A stretch of DNA of 64,000 nucleotides from JADCRZ01 sp965200945 (GTDB lineage: Bacteria > Bacteroidota > Bacteroidia > Chitinophagales > Chitinophagaceae): assembly GCA_965200945.1 (NCBI GenBank), contig OZ241749.1, forward strand, positions 1,984,001 through 2,048,000, given 5' to 3'. Made by a program: the position numbers and the translations under genes. Of this stretch, positions 26,466 through 34,737 are shown piece after piece. Below the pieces are notes generated by a model that saw only the letters and a program-made list of their open reading frames with translations, was not told where the DNA came from and did not search any database. Each line of letters opens with the position of its first letter. Within the stretch, counting starts at the first letter, position 1.

Positions 26466-27136
26466 GATACCTGTACTATATCCGTTACTTCTCTTTCATC
26501 GCCCTAAACTGGAATCTGCGGCTGGCTTTTTTTACCATGTATCACGAGGTCAGGGGAGAAAGAAAATATAGTTTGGACACCTCCAGGCTCGATACCCTAC
26601 GGGGACTGACCATAACAGGCGACAATCTGTCCGAGGCACAGATGTATCAGGGGGCGAGCTATTTTTTGCTGGAAAATATTTTCCGGAAATTGTCTGAATT
26701 CTATCGGGGCAGTCATTTCGTTGATATGGGCTGTGGAAAAGGACGTGCGCTGGTAGTGGCCGCCCATCATGGTTTTCAGAAACTGACCGGTGTAGATTTT
26801 GCCGAAGAGCTGTGCAAAGAGGCGGTCGAGAATTGTAAACTCGTTGCCCGTAAATATCCAGGATTGCAGTATCAGATCATTCACTCCGATTCAGCAGCCT
26901 ATGCTTTTGCAAGCGATGCGGATGTTATTTATTTTTTCAATCCGTTCGACCACCGCGTCATGCGCCGGGTAGTTGACAACCTGCTCCGGAGTATACAAGC
27001 GAGGCCACGCACAATGTATATAATGTATATCAATCCCCAGTTGAAATCTATCTTTCTTACTGCGGGTTTTACAGAAGTGTATTACATCAAAAAAATGGAC
27101 TATGCAGACGGCTGCATACTAAAAAAAAGCCCGTAA
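26459..27136 (+). CDS. class I SAM-dependent methyltransferase
   Basis: 225 aa from the ATG at 26459, which overlaps the recJ stop codon (ATGctga arrangement); an earlier ATG at 26405 would overlap recJ by 61 bases and is less likely. The Rossmann motif FVDMGCGKGRALVVAAHHG and VDFAEELCKEAVENCK are the cofactor-binding elements, and VIYFFNPFDHRVM fits motif IV. The N-terminus is aromatic and basic. Substrate unknown. Its stop codon lies inside the terminator of htpG. Confidence 0.8.
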   Translation: MLRYLYYIRYFSFIALNWNLRLAFFTMYHEVRGERKYSLDTSRLDTLRGLTITGDNLSEAQMYQGASYFLLENIFRKLSEFYRGSHFVDMGCGKGRALVVAAHHGFQKLTGVDFAEELCKEAVENCKLVARKYPGLQYQIIHSDSAAYAFASDADVIYFFNPFDHRVMRRVVDNLLRSIQARPRTMYIMYINPQLKSIFLTAGFTEVYYIKKMDYADGCILKKSP

Positions 27137-27154
27137 CACTTGCATGATACGGGC
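27120..27154 (-). terminator. terminator of htpG overlapping the methyltransferase end
   Basis: On the minus strand a stem GCCCGTA/TACGGGC (27154-27148 with 27135-27129) is followed by a run of T. The plus-strand methyltransferase stop codon (27134-27136) lies within the stem. Confidence 0.8.
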
Positions 27155-27181
27155 TCCCGGAATATATAAAAATCAAGTAGG

Positions 27182-29041
27182 TCAGGGCGTTATGATGGAT
27201 CCTTTCTTCTCCTGTTCCATCAGTTCCACGCTGCGTCCGATGAATGTGGTAAGGTCAACTCCTTTCAGTAAACCCTGTGAAAGCAGGGCGAGATCGGCCA
27301 GGTTGCGCACCTGTTTTTCCTGACGTGCGCCATCGTCTTCTTTCAGGATCTGCTGATAGATGGGGTGATTGCCGTTCACGGTGATGGTAACTTCGTCGGG
27401 CATGCTCGCATAGAAACCACCCATCGAACCGCTTACCGCAGCCATGTCTTTCATGCGGCGCATAAATTCAGGCCGCGTTGCCACAACCGGCATGGCGTCT
27501 GCGGAGAGTCCTTTCACTTCAACGGTAACATGCAGTCCGGAATTGTTGATGCTGAAAAGCTCTTTCAGACGTCCTTCTTCTTCGGTGCTGAGAATGCTTC
27601 CACCGCTTTCGCTTTTATCGACGAGGTTGTCTGCAATGTCGGCATCCACGCGGGTGAAATGAACCGCATCCCATTTCATCTCCATCTGGTTGAGGAAGGC
27701 AGCATCGACCAGGGTTTCGGTTTTGACGACTTTATACCCTTTTTTTACGGCAGCCTGGATAAATGCGTCCTGCTGAACCGGGTCTGTGGTATAAATGATC
27801 ACCAGCTTGCCTTCTTTGTTTTTCTGCAGCGCTTCGGTCTCGGTACGGTACTCCTCAAGTGTATAGAATTTTTTCTGATCCCCTTCCTGCACGGCACTTT
27901 CAAAGATGTGGAACTTGTTGGCCTTGTCGAGGAACTTGTCGTCGGTCATCATTCCGTACTTTACAAAAAGGCCGAGGCTTTCCCACTTTTCTTCATAGGC
28001 CGGACGGTCTTTCAGAAACATTTCCTCGAGCTTATCGGCGACCTTCCTGGTGATATGGGCGTTGATCTTTTTTACGTTCGGATCACCCTGGAGATAGCTC
28101 CGGCTCACGTTCAACGGAATGTCCGGCGAATCGATGACACCATGCAGCAACATCAGAAATTCAGGTACAATATCCTTGACCTCGTCGGTCACAAACACCT
28201 GGTTGCTGTAAAGCTGGATCTTGTCTTTCTGGATCTCGTAACTCTGTTTGATCTTGGGGAAATAGAGGATACCTGTGAGGTTGAAAGGATAATCAACATT
28301 CAGGTGGATCCAGAACAGCGGTGGCTCACCGTACGGATACAATTCCTTGTAAAAATTCTGGTAGTCTTCTGCTGTAAGTTCGGATGGCTTTTTGGTCCAG
28401 GCCGGTGTGGGGTTGTTGATCTGCTTTCCGTCGTACAGGACGGGAACGGGCAGGAACTTACAGAATTTATCGAGGATGGATTTGATCCGCTCAGCATCAA
28501 GGAACTCATTGCTTTCTTCGTTGATGTGCAGGATGATGTCGGTGCCGCGGTCTGCTTTTTCGGTTTCTTCGAGCATGTATTCCGGACTTCCATCGCATTC
28601 CCACCGAACAGCGGTTGCGCCTTCCTTGAAACTTTTGGTAATGATCTCAACGCGGTCGCTCACCATGAATGAGCTGTAAAAGCCCAGGCCGAAATGGCCG
28701 ATGATATTGGTACCGCTCTGTCCTTTGTATTTGGTCAGGAATTCCTCTGCGCTGCTGAAAGCTACCTGGTTGATGTATTTGTCTACTTCTTCGGCCGTCA
28801 TACCGATGCCTTTGTCTGAAATGGTCAGCGTCTTCTGCTCTGTATCCAGCTTTACTTCTATGTTCAGTTCGCCCAGTTCTCCTTTTGCTTCGCCGATGGA
28901 AGAATAAGTTTTGAGTTTCTGAGTGGCGTCCACTGCATTGCTGACCAGCTCGCGGATGAAGATCTCGTGGTCACTGTATAAGAACTTCTTGATAATCGGA
29001 AAAATGTTCTCGGTCTGAACGCGGATATTTCCCGTGGCCAT
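27182..29041 (-). CDS. htpG: molecular chaperone HtpG (Hsp90)
   Basis: ATP-dependent chaperone. The 619-aa protein has the GHKL ATPase domain (FIRELVSNAVDATQKLK, ISDKGIGMTAEEV, IGHFGLGFYSSFMV), the middle domain (VFVTDEVKDIVPEFLMLLHG, IDSPDIPLNVSRSYLQ) and a divergent C-terminal dimerisation domain. Monocistronic as far as can be seen, with its own terminator downstream. Confidence 0.97.
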   Translation of the reverse strand: MATGNIRVQTENIFPIIKKFLYSDHEIFIRELVSNAVDATQKLKTYSSIGEAKGELGELNIEVKLDTEQKTLTISDKGIGMTAEEVDKYINQVAFSSAEEFLTKYKGQSGTNIIGHFGLGFYSSFMVSDRVEIITKSFKEGATAVRWECDGSPEYMLEETEKADRGTDIILHINEESNEFLDAERIKSILDKFCKFLPVPVLYDGKQINNPTPAWTKKPSELTAEDYQNFYKELYPYGEPPLFWIHLNVDYPFNLTGILYFPKIKQSYEIQKDKIQLYSNQVFVTDEVKDIVPEFLMLLHGVIDSPDIPLNVSRSYLQGDPNVKKINAHITRKVADKLEEMFLKDRPAYEEKWESLGLFVKYGMMTDDKFLDKANKFHIFESAVQEGDQKKFYTLEEYRTETEALQKNKEGKLVIIYTTDPVQQDAFIQAAVKKGYKVVKTETLVDAAFLNQMEMKWDAVHFTRVDADIADNLVDKSESGGSILSTEEEGRLKELFSINNSGLHVTVEVKGLSADAMPVVATRPEFMRRMKDMAAVSGSMGGFYASMPDEVTITVNGNHPIYQQILKEDDGARQEKQVRNLADLALLSQGLLKGVDLTTFIGRSVELMEQEKKGSIITP

Positions 29042-29143
29042 ATGATAATAATTTAAGTATGAATAGATTCAAGGTTGTGCCTGTCAAACCGGGTGCCAGA
29101 CCTTTGCGGAAGGTGAATCACAGAAAAAATGTCAGACAACGGC

Positions 29144-29181
29144 AAAAAAGAATGGCAGTATGCCTTTGGAACATACTGCCA
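29144..29181 (-). terminator. terminator of the large exported protein gene
   Basis: On the minus strand a perfect 10-bp stem (29181-29172 with 29162-29153), a 9-base loop, then ATTCTTTTTTG. Confidence 0.8.
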
Positions 29182-29202
29182 CGTCTTAAAAGAATCCTAT
29201 GG

Positions 29203-32200
29203 TTACTGTTTCAGGAATTGAAGGCTCTGCTGTGTACCCCCATTTTTCAGGTTCAGGATGTACATGCCCGTTTTCAGTTTACCGATCTGCTGGTTTACTG
29301 CCTGGCTGATCTGTCGGGTATTTCCTCTTGTCTGAATGATGACCCTGCCGTCGGGAGTAGTCACTTGCGCCACATAACTTGCGGCAGCATTTCCACCATT
29401 GATCTGCAGCAGGCTTTGAACCGGGTTGGGATATACTGACAAGGCAGCGGTTTCGCCGATTTTTACGGCAACGGTACCGGAAGTGGTGGATTTGCCATCA
29501 AAGTCAACCTGCTGCACCCGGTAGTAGCCAACGCCGGGCAGCGGAAAAGAGTCGACCGTCTGGTAGGCATGCGCCAGATTACTGGTGCCTACACCGGCCA
29601 CTTTCACGACGGGTGCAAAGTTTTGGCCATCGGCTGATCTTTCGATGGTGAAATGATCGTTGTTGCTTTCCTGGGCTGTTTTCCAGTTCAGTACCACCTG
29701 TTTGTTGCGCACTTCTGCCGTGAACGAGGTCAGTTTTACTGGAAGTGCCTGATCGGTCAGCGTCATTCTGGTATAGATCGGCAGGTGATCGGATGCAGTC
29801 GTTGCATTATATCCGGAGATATAAGTACGGGCGTCTTCTATATCCGTAGAACCTGCAATAGAATTTTTCTTCAGCTCATCCGATATGATGATCTGGTCGA
29901 TGAGGCCGGTACCGCTGATAAAGCTGACCTTGCCCGCCGAGTCGAGCGGATAGGTAAGCACACTGTAATCGGCCGTGTCTGTAACGAAGGGTCGGTACGG
30001 CGAAGTTCCACCGGCGTAAATGGAACCGTACACCCGGTCATTGTAATCGCCCACGAGTATGATATTGTCGTGCGCATAATAAAGATCGAGGCTGTCTTTC
30101 AGCAGCCGGGCATCATATACCCGGCGGTTGTAGCTGGCTACATCAGAGGAAGACTTGGCGTGGATGTCGATGACCCTGACCTGTTTGGTAGTACCCGCGA
30201 CGGTTACGTTGAAAGTAGCCATGAATGGAAGCCGTCCGGAAGACCAGAAGTGGGAAACAGAATCGGGGTAGCCGGGGAGGGTCGCCTGGTTGTTGCGCAA
30301 GCTGTCGAACAATCCTTCAAACATCACATGCTGGTCTACCAGCTGCATTGTACTTGTGTTGTAAACAAACCCAACCTTCTGCGGGGGGAAGGTAGGATCC
30401 GGCGGGTTGAACGAGTAAGACCAGCGGTTTGAAAGGGTGTAAGCATAACCCGGGAGTCTGGAGACAAGTACCCCCATCGCGCTGTCGCTTGATACCTCTT
30501 CCACTCCAACAACATCCAGGTTGATGTGCTGGAATACAGTGGCGATGTTGTTGATCTGCGTGGTAATTTTCTGCGGCGTGGGGTTGTTGGTTGAATTGGA
30601 CCCGAAGAAGCTCAGGTTGTACGCACCCGCGTCGAATGTTTCCGCCTTTGGATACGACGATCCTGTTACAGATACGATGCCCGAGTCGAGCCCTGCACCT
30701 GCGAAACGGATGATACCATCCAGTTTGAGGGATTTGGTAGTGGGAGAAAAGCGGGTGTATACCGGGGCGCCGCTCAACACTGCTGCTTCACTCAACTGTG
30801 CAGTGGCTGCAAATGCAGTATTATCGACCGACACCTGGTAGCCTGCCGGAGCTGTGACTGTTACCGCCCCGTAACCGAATCCCTGAACGGTCAGCGCCTG
30901 GCTTGGGGAGTTGTTACCGGAAGAGATTTCCCCGAAATTGAGGGCTTTGGTACTGGTAGATAGCAGCTTTGTACGGTCGGTGATGTTGATGTCATCCAGG
31001 GTCCATCTGGCTGCCCCGAGGTCGGGTGAAGAAGTGTATTTAAAGGCAAGGTAAAAGCGGGAAGCCGGTTTATACGCCGACAGGTTGATGCCGTCGGTGA
31101 GTGTCCAGGTATTGGTAAGCGGCGCAAAAGAGGCCTGCAGGTCGGTCCACGTGGCGCTGTTGGGGTTTCCGTATCCGTTGTAGTCTGTAGACAGCAGGAT
31201 TTGGAGGGTAGGACCCGTAAATTCACCACGGCTGTAAAAACTGAGTACAGGGGAAGCAAGGCCTGATATAGCCAGGGGAGGCGTAATAAGCCAGTCTTCA
31301 TTTTCAACGGCGCCGGAAGAGTATCCGTTGATATCCACCCCATTGGTTGAATTGTTTCCAAAAGTGCTGCAGGCAAAGCCCTGGGCTCCGGTTACGCTGT
31401 AAGTTGTGAAGCCGCCTCCTGGTATGCCCAATGAAGTACAGGTGTTGAAGTTAAAACTCAGGTTGGCCGGATCGACGCCTTGTCCGGACACAGCCACGTT
31501 CAGACTGGCCGCTCCCGGACTGCTGTTGGATATGTTCTCGGCGTATGCGCTGGATAGCACCGGAGCAAATTTTACATACACAGTTTTTAGGGCTGCTACG
31601 TCACTGGCAGCCAGGGTGAGGGTGGAGGCAAATGTACCAGCAGAGGCATCCGATACGAGAAAGGGAGCTGGAGCCGTGATCGTAACAGGACCGGTAAGAT
31701 CGGTCCCTTTGATATTATAAGCCAACGCCGGAGAAGTGGTGTTAACGGGAGTGGATGGAAACCTGAGAGAATTTGTATCCAGAACCAGGGCAGGTGTACC
31801 GGCTGCAGCCACAGCCGTTCCGGCGAATTCGGCGCGGTTGAGGCTGAACGTGCCGCCGCTGCCGGTAGCGCCCCAGCCGTAGATCCGGATGGTATCCGGA
31901 CTGGCGGAATTGGTTACCCCGCTTAAGTTGATCTTCAGATTCGATACAGCCCCGGTTGTTCCGCTCACGTTCACTACTTTGAAAACGTTGTCTGCATCAA
32001 TGGTATACTCAGTCCCGGCAAAGGAAGCGGGAAGGTTTGCAGAGAAATTATCGGCGCTGTGTCTGACGGAAAATTGTTGTACGCCTGTGCCAGAGCGCTG
32101 AATGGTGAAAGTAAGCGTGCTTAGGGTAAGATCATAATTTGATTGCGGCGAAATGATCACTTCGAAGTACGCACCGGTATTGATGGTGGCAGTGGTTGGC

Positions 32201-32436
32201 CAACCGGCGAAGTTAAACCGCCCTCCGGAGTTGGGGTTATTATTCATGTTGCCAACCGCCTGGAAACTTCCAAACAGCACGCCATTCGCCACTGGTACGG
32301 GCGTCGGGTCGATCCGGCCAGAAGTATTGGTGACATTGGCAAAAGTGTAGATGCCGGTAAAATTTTGTCCGATTGCCGCCATGCCGGAGAGCAGTAAAAG
32401 CAGGCAAAAGGAGAAAGCGCGTAACAATGTATTCAT
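29203..32436 (-). CDS. T9SS-exported multidomain protein with endonuclease/exonuclease/phosphatase domain
   Basis: 1077 aa. Signal peptide (SFCLLLLLSGMAAIG before QNFTG). The first 600 residues are repeated beta-sandwich domains, with a choice-of-anchor-J-like segment near 330-490. The EEP-type nuclease/phosphatase domain spans about 600-890: VVGVEEVSSD, HAKSSSDVA, ILVGDYNDRV and ASDHLPIYTRM keep the E, D/N and D-H catalytic pattern. A fibronectin-like part follows, then a C-terminal T9SS sorting domain (LSVYPNPVQSLLQI, TGMYILNL). Probably released or held at the cell surface; may act on extracellular DNA or phospho-substrates (inference). Confidence 0.86.
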   Translation of the reverse strand: MNTLLRAFSFCLLLLLSGMAAIGQNFTGIYTFANVTNTSGRIDPTPVPVANGVLFGSFQAVGNMNNNPNSGGRFNFAGWPTTATINTGAYFEVIISPQSNYDLTLSTLTFTIQRSGTGVQQFSVRHSADNFSANLPASFAGTEYTIDADNVFKVVNVSGTTGAVSNLKINLSGVTNSASPDTIRIYGWGATGSGGTFSLNRAEFAGTAVAAAGTPALVLDTNSLRFPSTPVNTTSPALAYNIKGTDLTGPVTITAPAPFLVSDASAGTFASTLTLAASDVAALKTVYVKFAPVLSSAYAENISNSSPGAASLNVAVSGQGVDPANLSFNFNTCTSLGIPGGGFTTYSVTGAQGFACSTFGNNSTNGVDINGYSSGAVENEDWLITPPLAISGLASPVLSFYSRGEFTGPTLQILLSTDYNGYGNPNSATWTDLQASFAPLTNTWTLTDGINLSAYKPASRFYLAFKYTSSPDLGAARWTLDDINITDRTKLLSTSTKALNFGEISSGNNSPSQALTVQGFGYGAVTVTAPAGYQVSVDNTAFAATAQLSEAAVLSGAPVYTRFSPTTKSLKLDGIIRFAGAGLDSGIVSVTGSSYPKAETFDAGAYNLSFFGSNSTNNPTPQKITTQINNIATVFQHINLDVVGVEEVSSDSAMGVLVSRLPGYAYTLSNRWSYSFNPPDPTFPPQKVGFVYNTSTMQLVDQHVMFEGLFDSLRNNQATLPGYPDSVSHFWSSGRLPFMATFNVTVAGTTKQVRVIDIHAKSSSDVASYNRRVYDARLLKDSLDLYYAHDNIILVGDYNDRVYGSIYAGGTSPYRPFVTDTADYSVLTYPLDSAGKVSFISGTGLIDQIIISDELKKNSIAGSTDIEDARTYISGYNATTASDHLPIYTRMTLTDQALPVKLTSFTAEVRNKQVVLNWKTAQESNNDHFTIERSADGQNFAPVVKVAGVGTSNLAHAYQTVDSFPLPGVGYYRVQQVDFDGKSTTSGTVAVKIGETAALSVYPNPVQSLLQINGGNAAASYVAQVTTPDGRVIIQTRGNTRQISQAVNQQIGKLKTGMYILNLKNGGTQQSLQFLKQ

Positions 32437-32784
32437 TCAATTGCAGGTTTTGATGGTCTGGGTCAAACAAGGGTTTTTCCACCCGAAAAACATCCCAAAA
32501 ACGGCTTATAGAAGCCCATAGACAAAACTAAGTGCTTTACTCTACTAATGATATTAAAAAACCATGAACAACAGGCTAGCATCTATGACCCGGAGAGCTG
32601 AAGCATAAAACAAAAATCTGCTTCCAAGTGATATCCATCGATTGAGCAATCTTTCCATAATTGGCAGACACTTGCAGCATTTTCCATTTATTTATATACC
32701 TTTGCACCCCCGTAAAGATCAGAAACCGGCTCAAACCGGCTACTGCTGCGGTTTTTCAAACATTTTTTATTTAAAAACAGGGAA
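32437..32784. other. 0.35-kb spacer with rpsF operon promoter
   Basis: Divergent spacer between the exported nuclease-like gene and rpsF. Apart from the rpsF promoter at 32672-32704 nothing else was recognised. Confidence 0.6.
32672..32704 (+). promoter_or_regulatory. promoter of rpsF-rpsR-rplI
   Basis: TTG (32672-32674), 22-base spacer, TACCTTTG (32697-32704). The leader to the rpsF ATG is about 75 bases and has a repeated ACCGGCT (AAACCGGCTCAAACCGGCT), which may serve in autoregulation by S6/S18 (inference). Confidence 0.6.
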
Positions 32785-33138
32785 ATGAACAATTACGAAT
32801 TGATGGTGATTTTTACCCCTGTGCTTTCTGAGGAAGAATATGTTTCTGCCCAGAAAAAATATACAGATCTCATTGCCGACAACGGCGGAGAGCTGGTGCA
32901 CACCAAACCCTGGGGATTAAAATCACTGGCGTACCCGATCGCAAAGAAGACCACCGGTCTTTATTGGGTCGTGGAATACAAAGCGCCATCCGACTTCAAT
33001 GAGAAGCTGAAGATTCAGCTTCTTCGTGACGACAATGTGATGCGTCACATGTTCACTGTACTCGATAAATACGCCGTCGAGTACAATGCCAAAAAGAGAA
33101 GTGGTGTACCTACCTCCAACGAAAAAGTAGAAATCTGA
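32785..33138 (+). CDS. rpsF: 30S ribosomal protein S6
   Basis: Small-subunit protein that binds 16S rRNA with S18. 117 aa, starts MNNYELMVIFTPVLSEEEY; YPIAKKTTGLYWVVEYKAP and the RDDNVMRHMFT end are typical. First gene of the rpsF-rpsR-rplI operon; no ssb or priB lies between S6 and S18. Confidence 0.96.
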   Translation: MNNYELMVIFTPVLSEEEYVSAQKKYTDLIADNGGELVHTKPWGLKSLAYPIAKKTTGLYWVVEYKAPSDFNEKLKIQLLRDDNVMRHMFTVLDKYAVEYNAKKRSGVPTSNEKVEI

Positions 33139-33140
33139 TC

Positions 33141-33407
33141 ATGGCAAAGGCAAATGAAATCAAGTACTTAACGGCGATCAAGACCGAAAAAAGACAAAAG
33201 AAATACTGCCGCTTCAAAAAGTTCGGCATCAAGTACATCGACTACAAGGATGCTGAGTTCCTGAAAAAATTCCTCAACGAGCAGGGAAAGCTCCTTCCCC
33301 GCAGAATTACCGGCAATTCCCTCAAATACCAGCGCAAAGTGGCTGAAGCTGTAAAGAAAGCCCGCCAGATGGCAATATTGCCGTATGTAACGGATCTTTT
33401 AAAATAA
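33141..33407 (+). CDS. rpsR: 30S ribosomal protein S18
   Basis: 88 aa, basic. Conserved segments: KKYCRFKKFGIKYIDYKDAE, LLPRRITGNSLKYQRKV and AVKKARQMAILPYV. Two bases after rpsF. Confidence 0.97.
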   Translation: MAKANEIKYLTAIKTEKRQKKYCRFKKFGIKYIDYKDAEFLKKFLNEQGKLLPRRITGNSLKYQRKVAEAVKKARQMAILPYVTDLLK

Positions 33408-33416
33408 ACAGATATC

Positions 33417-33863
33417 ATGCAGGTAATATTAATACAGGACATCGATAACCTGGGTGGCGTGAACGAGCTGGTGACCGTGAAGAACGGCTACGCCCGCAAC
33501 TTTCTGATCCCCAAGAAGATGGCCGTTGAAGCAAATCCTTCCACCCTCAAGCAGATGGAAGAGAAAAACAAACAATCCCGCAAAAAAGAAGAAAAGCTCC
33601 TTGCTGAAATCAGCAAGGTTACCGATGTGCTGAAAGCTTCTCCTCTGAAAATCGGCGCCAAAACCGGTACTTCAGGCAAAATCTTCGGCAGTGTCACTTC
33701 TTTGCAGATCGCACGGGCTATCAAAGATCAGAAAGGGTTTGAAATCGACCGCCGCCGTATCCATATCAGCGAAGATATCAAGGAACTGGGTCTGTACAAA
33801 GCGAACATCGATTTCGGCAACGGCACCACCACAGAGGTTGAGTTCGAGGTGATTGGCGAATAA
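33417..33863 (+). CDS. rplI: 50S ribosomal protein L9
   Basis: 148 aa: N-terminal rRNA-binding domain (MQVILIQDIDNLGGVNELVT, VKNGYARNFLIPKKMAV), long connecting helix and C-terminal domain (TSGKIFGSVTSLQIARAI, IHISEDIKELG). Last gene of the operon. A stem-loop region follows at 33897. Confidence 0.97.
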   Translation: MQVILIQDIDNLGGVNELVTVKNGYARNFLIPKKMAVEANPSTLKQMEEKNKQSRKKEEKLLAEISKVTDVLKASPLKIGAKTGTSGKIFGSVTSLQIARAIKDQKGFEIDRRRIHISEDIKELGLYKANIDFGNGTTTEVEFEVIGE

Positions 33864-33896
33864 GCCGGCCACTTAAAGGAATTGATTCTCTTTCAT

Positions 33897-33931
33897 ATAC
33901 TCAAAAAAATATTTTTTTTGGTTTTGAGTAT
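33897..33931. repeat. inverted repeat overlapping the RRM-protein promoter
   Basis: Perfect 10-base arms (33897-33906 and 33922-33931) enclose an A/T-rich loop with a T-run. It may end rplI transcription and at the same time covers the -33 element of the next promoter. Confidence 0.5.
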
Positions 33932-33955
33932 ATTATTAACAAATTTATATCTTCG
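33924..33955 (+). promoter_or_regulatory. probable promoter of the RNA-binding protein gene
   Basis: TTG (33924-33926), 21-base spacer, TATCTTCG (33948-33955, one mismatch to TAnnTTTG). The leader before the ATG would be about 120 bases, in line with cold- or stress-controlled RRM genes (inference). Confidence 0.45.
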
Positions 33956-34078
33956 TATCGCCTTTAATGATCTTTACAGTGTAACAATTGTTCTCTGAGC
34001 CGTTTCAAGTAAATGTTTCTCTGGTTCATTGGTACTGTGTTTCATTATGGTTTTCACTCAATATTTAAACTTAAAAAG

Positions 34079-34501
34079 ATGAACATTTACGTTGGAAATC
34101 TCAGTTGGACAATGACTGAACAGGACTTACAGGATTTATTCACTCCCTATGGTGAAGTAACTTCTGCCAAAATTGTAACAGACAAATTCAACAACAATCG
34201 CAGCAAGGGCTTCGGTTTTGTCGAAATGACAAACGACACCGAAGGCCAGGCAGCAATTGACGGCCTGAACGGTTCCGAAATCTCCGGCCGCAACATTGTT
34301 GTAAATGAATCTCAGCCTAAGCAAGGTGGTTCTTCTGCAGGTGGCGGTGGCTACAAGAAGAAAACCTTCGGTAACGGCGGTGGCGGCGGTGGAAGCCGTG
34401 GCGGTTACGGTGGTGGCGGTGGTCGCAGCGGCGGAAGCGGCTACGGCGGCGGCGGTGGCAGAAGCAGCGGTGGTGGATTCAACAGAAGGAACGACTACTA
34501 G
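34079..34501 (+). CDS. RRM-type RNA-binding protein with Gly-rich tail
   Basis: 140 aa: one RNA recognition motif (residues 1-80) with RNP2 MNIYVGNLSW and RNP1 RSKGFGFVEM, followed by a Gly/Arg/Ser/Tyr-rich tail (about 85-135, runs of GGGG and RGGYGG type). Like cyanobacterial Rbp proteins it may bind mRNA in stress. I chose the ATG at 34079 because RRM proteins begin MNIYVGNL; an upstream ATG at 34013 would add 22 hydrophobic residues of no known use. It has its own promoter and terminator. Confidence 0.93.
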   Translation: MNIYVGNLSWTMTEQDLQDLFTPYGEVTSAKIVTDKFNNNRSKGFGFVEMTNDTEGQAAIDGLNGSEISGRNIVVNESQPKQGGSSAGGGGYKKKTFGNGGGGGGSRGGYGGGGGRSGGSGYGGGGGRSSGGGFNRRNDY

Positions 34502-34523
34502 TTTACTGTTTCAACTATTTATA

Positions 34524-34555
34524 AAGGCTGTCTTTTTACAAGACAGCCTTTTTTG
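34524..34555 (+). terminator. terminator of the RRM-protein gene
   Basis: A perfect 10-bp stem (34524-34533 with 34541-34550) and a run of six T. Confidence 0.88.
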
Positions 34556-34737
34556 TTTCCTCTATTTTTTAGACCCGGCATGGGCTCTTCTCCCTTTCTC
34601 CCCACTCCCCTTCCAACCTGCATCCTACGCGTTTCTTTCCTCCGAATTATTTCCATTTCAAGCCTGTTTTACAGGCCCTGTATCTTCTTAAATGCCTTAA
34701 CTTAGCTTTCCTTTAAATTGTCAATCTTCTATATACT

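Noticed and set aside
27365..28672. 435-codon open frame antisense to htpG
   Set aside because: Lies fully within htpG on the opposite strand; composition is that of a shadow frame and no family is seen.
34305..34691. 128-codon Val/Ala-rich frame over the RRM protein tail
   Set aside because: Arises from the GGC/GGT repeats of the Gly-rich tail in another frame.
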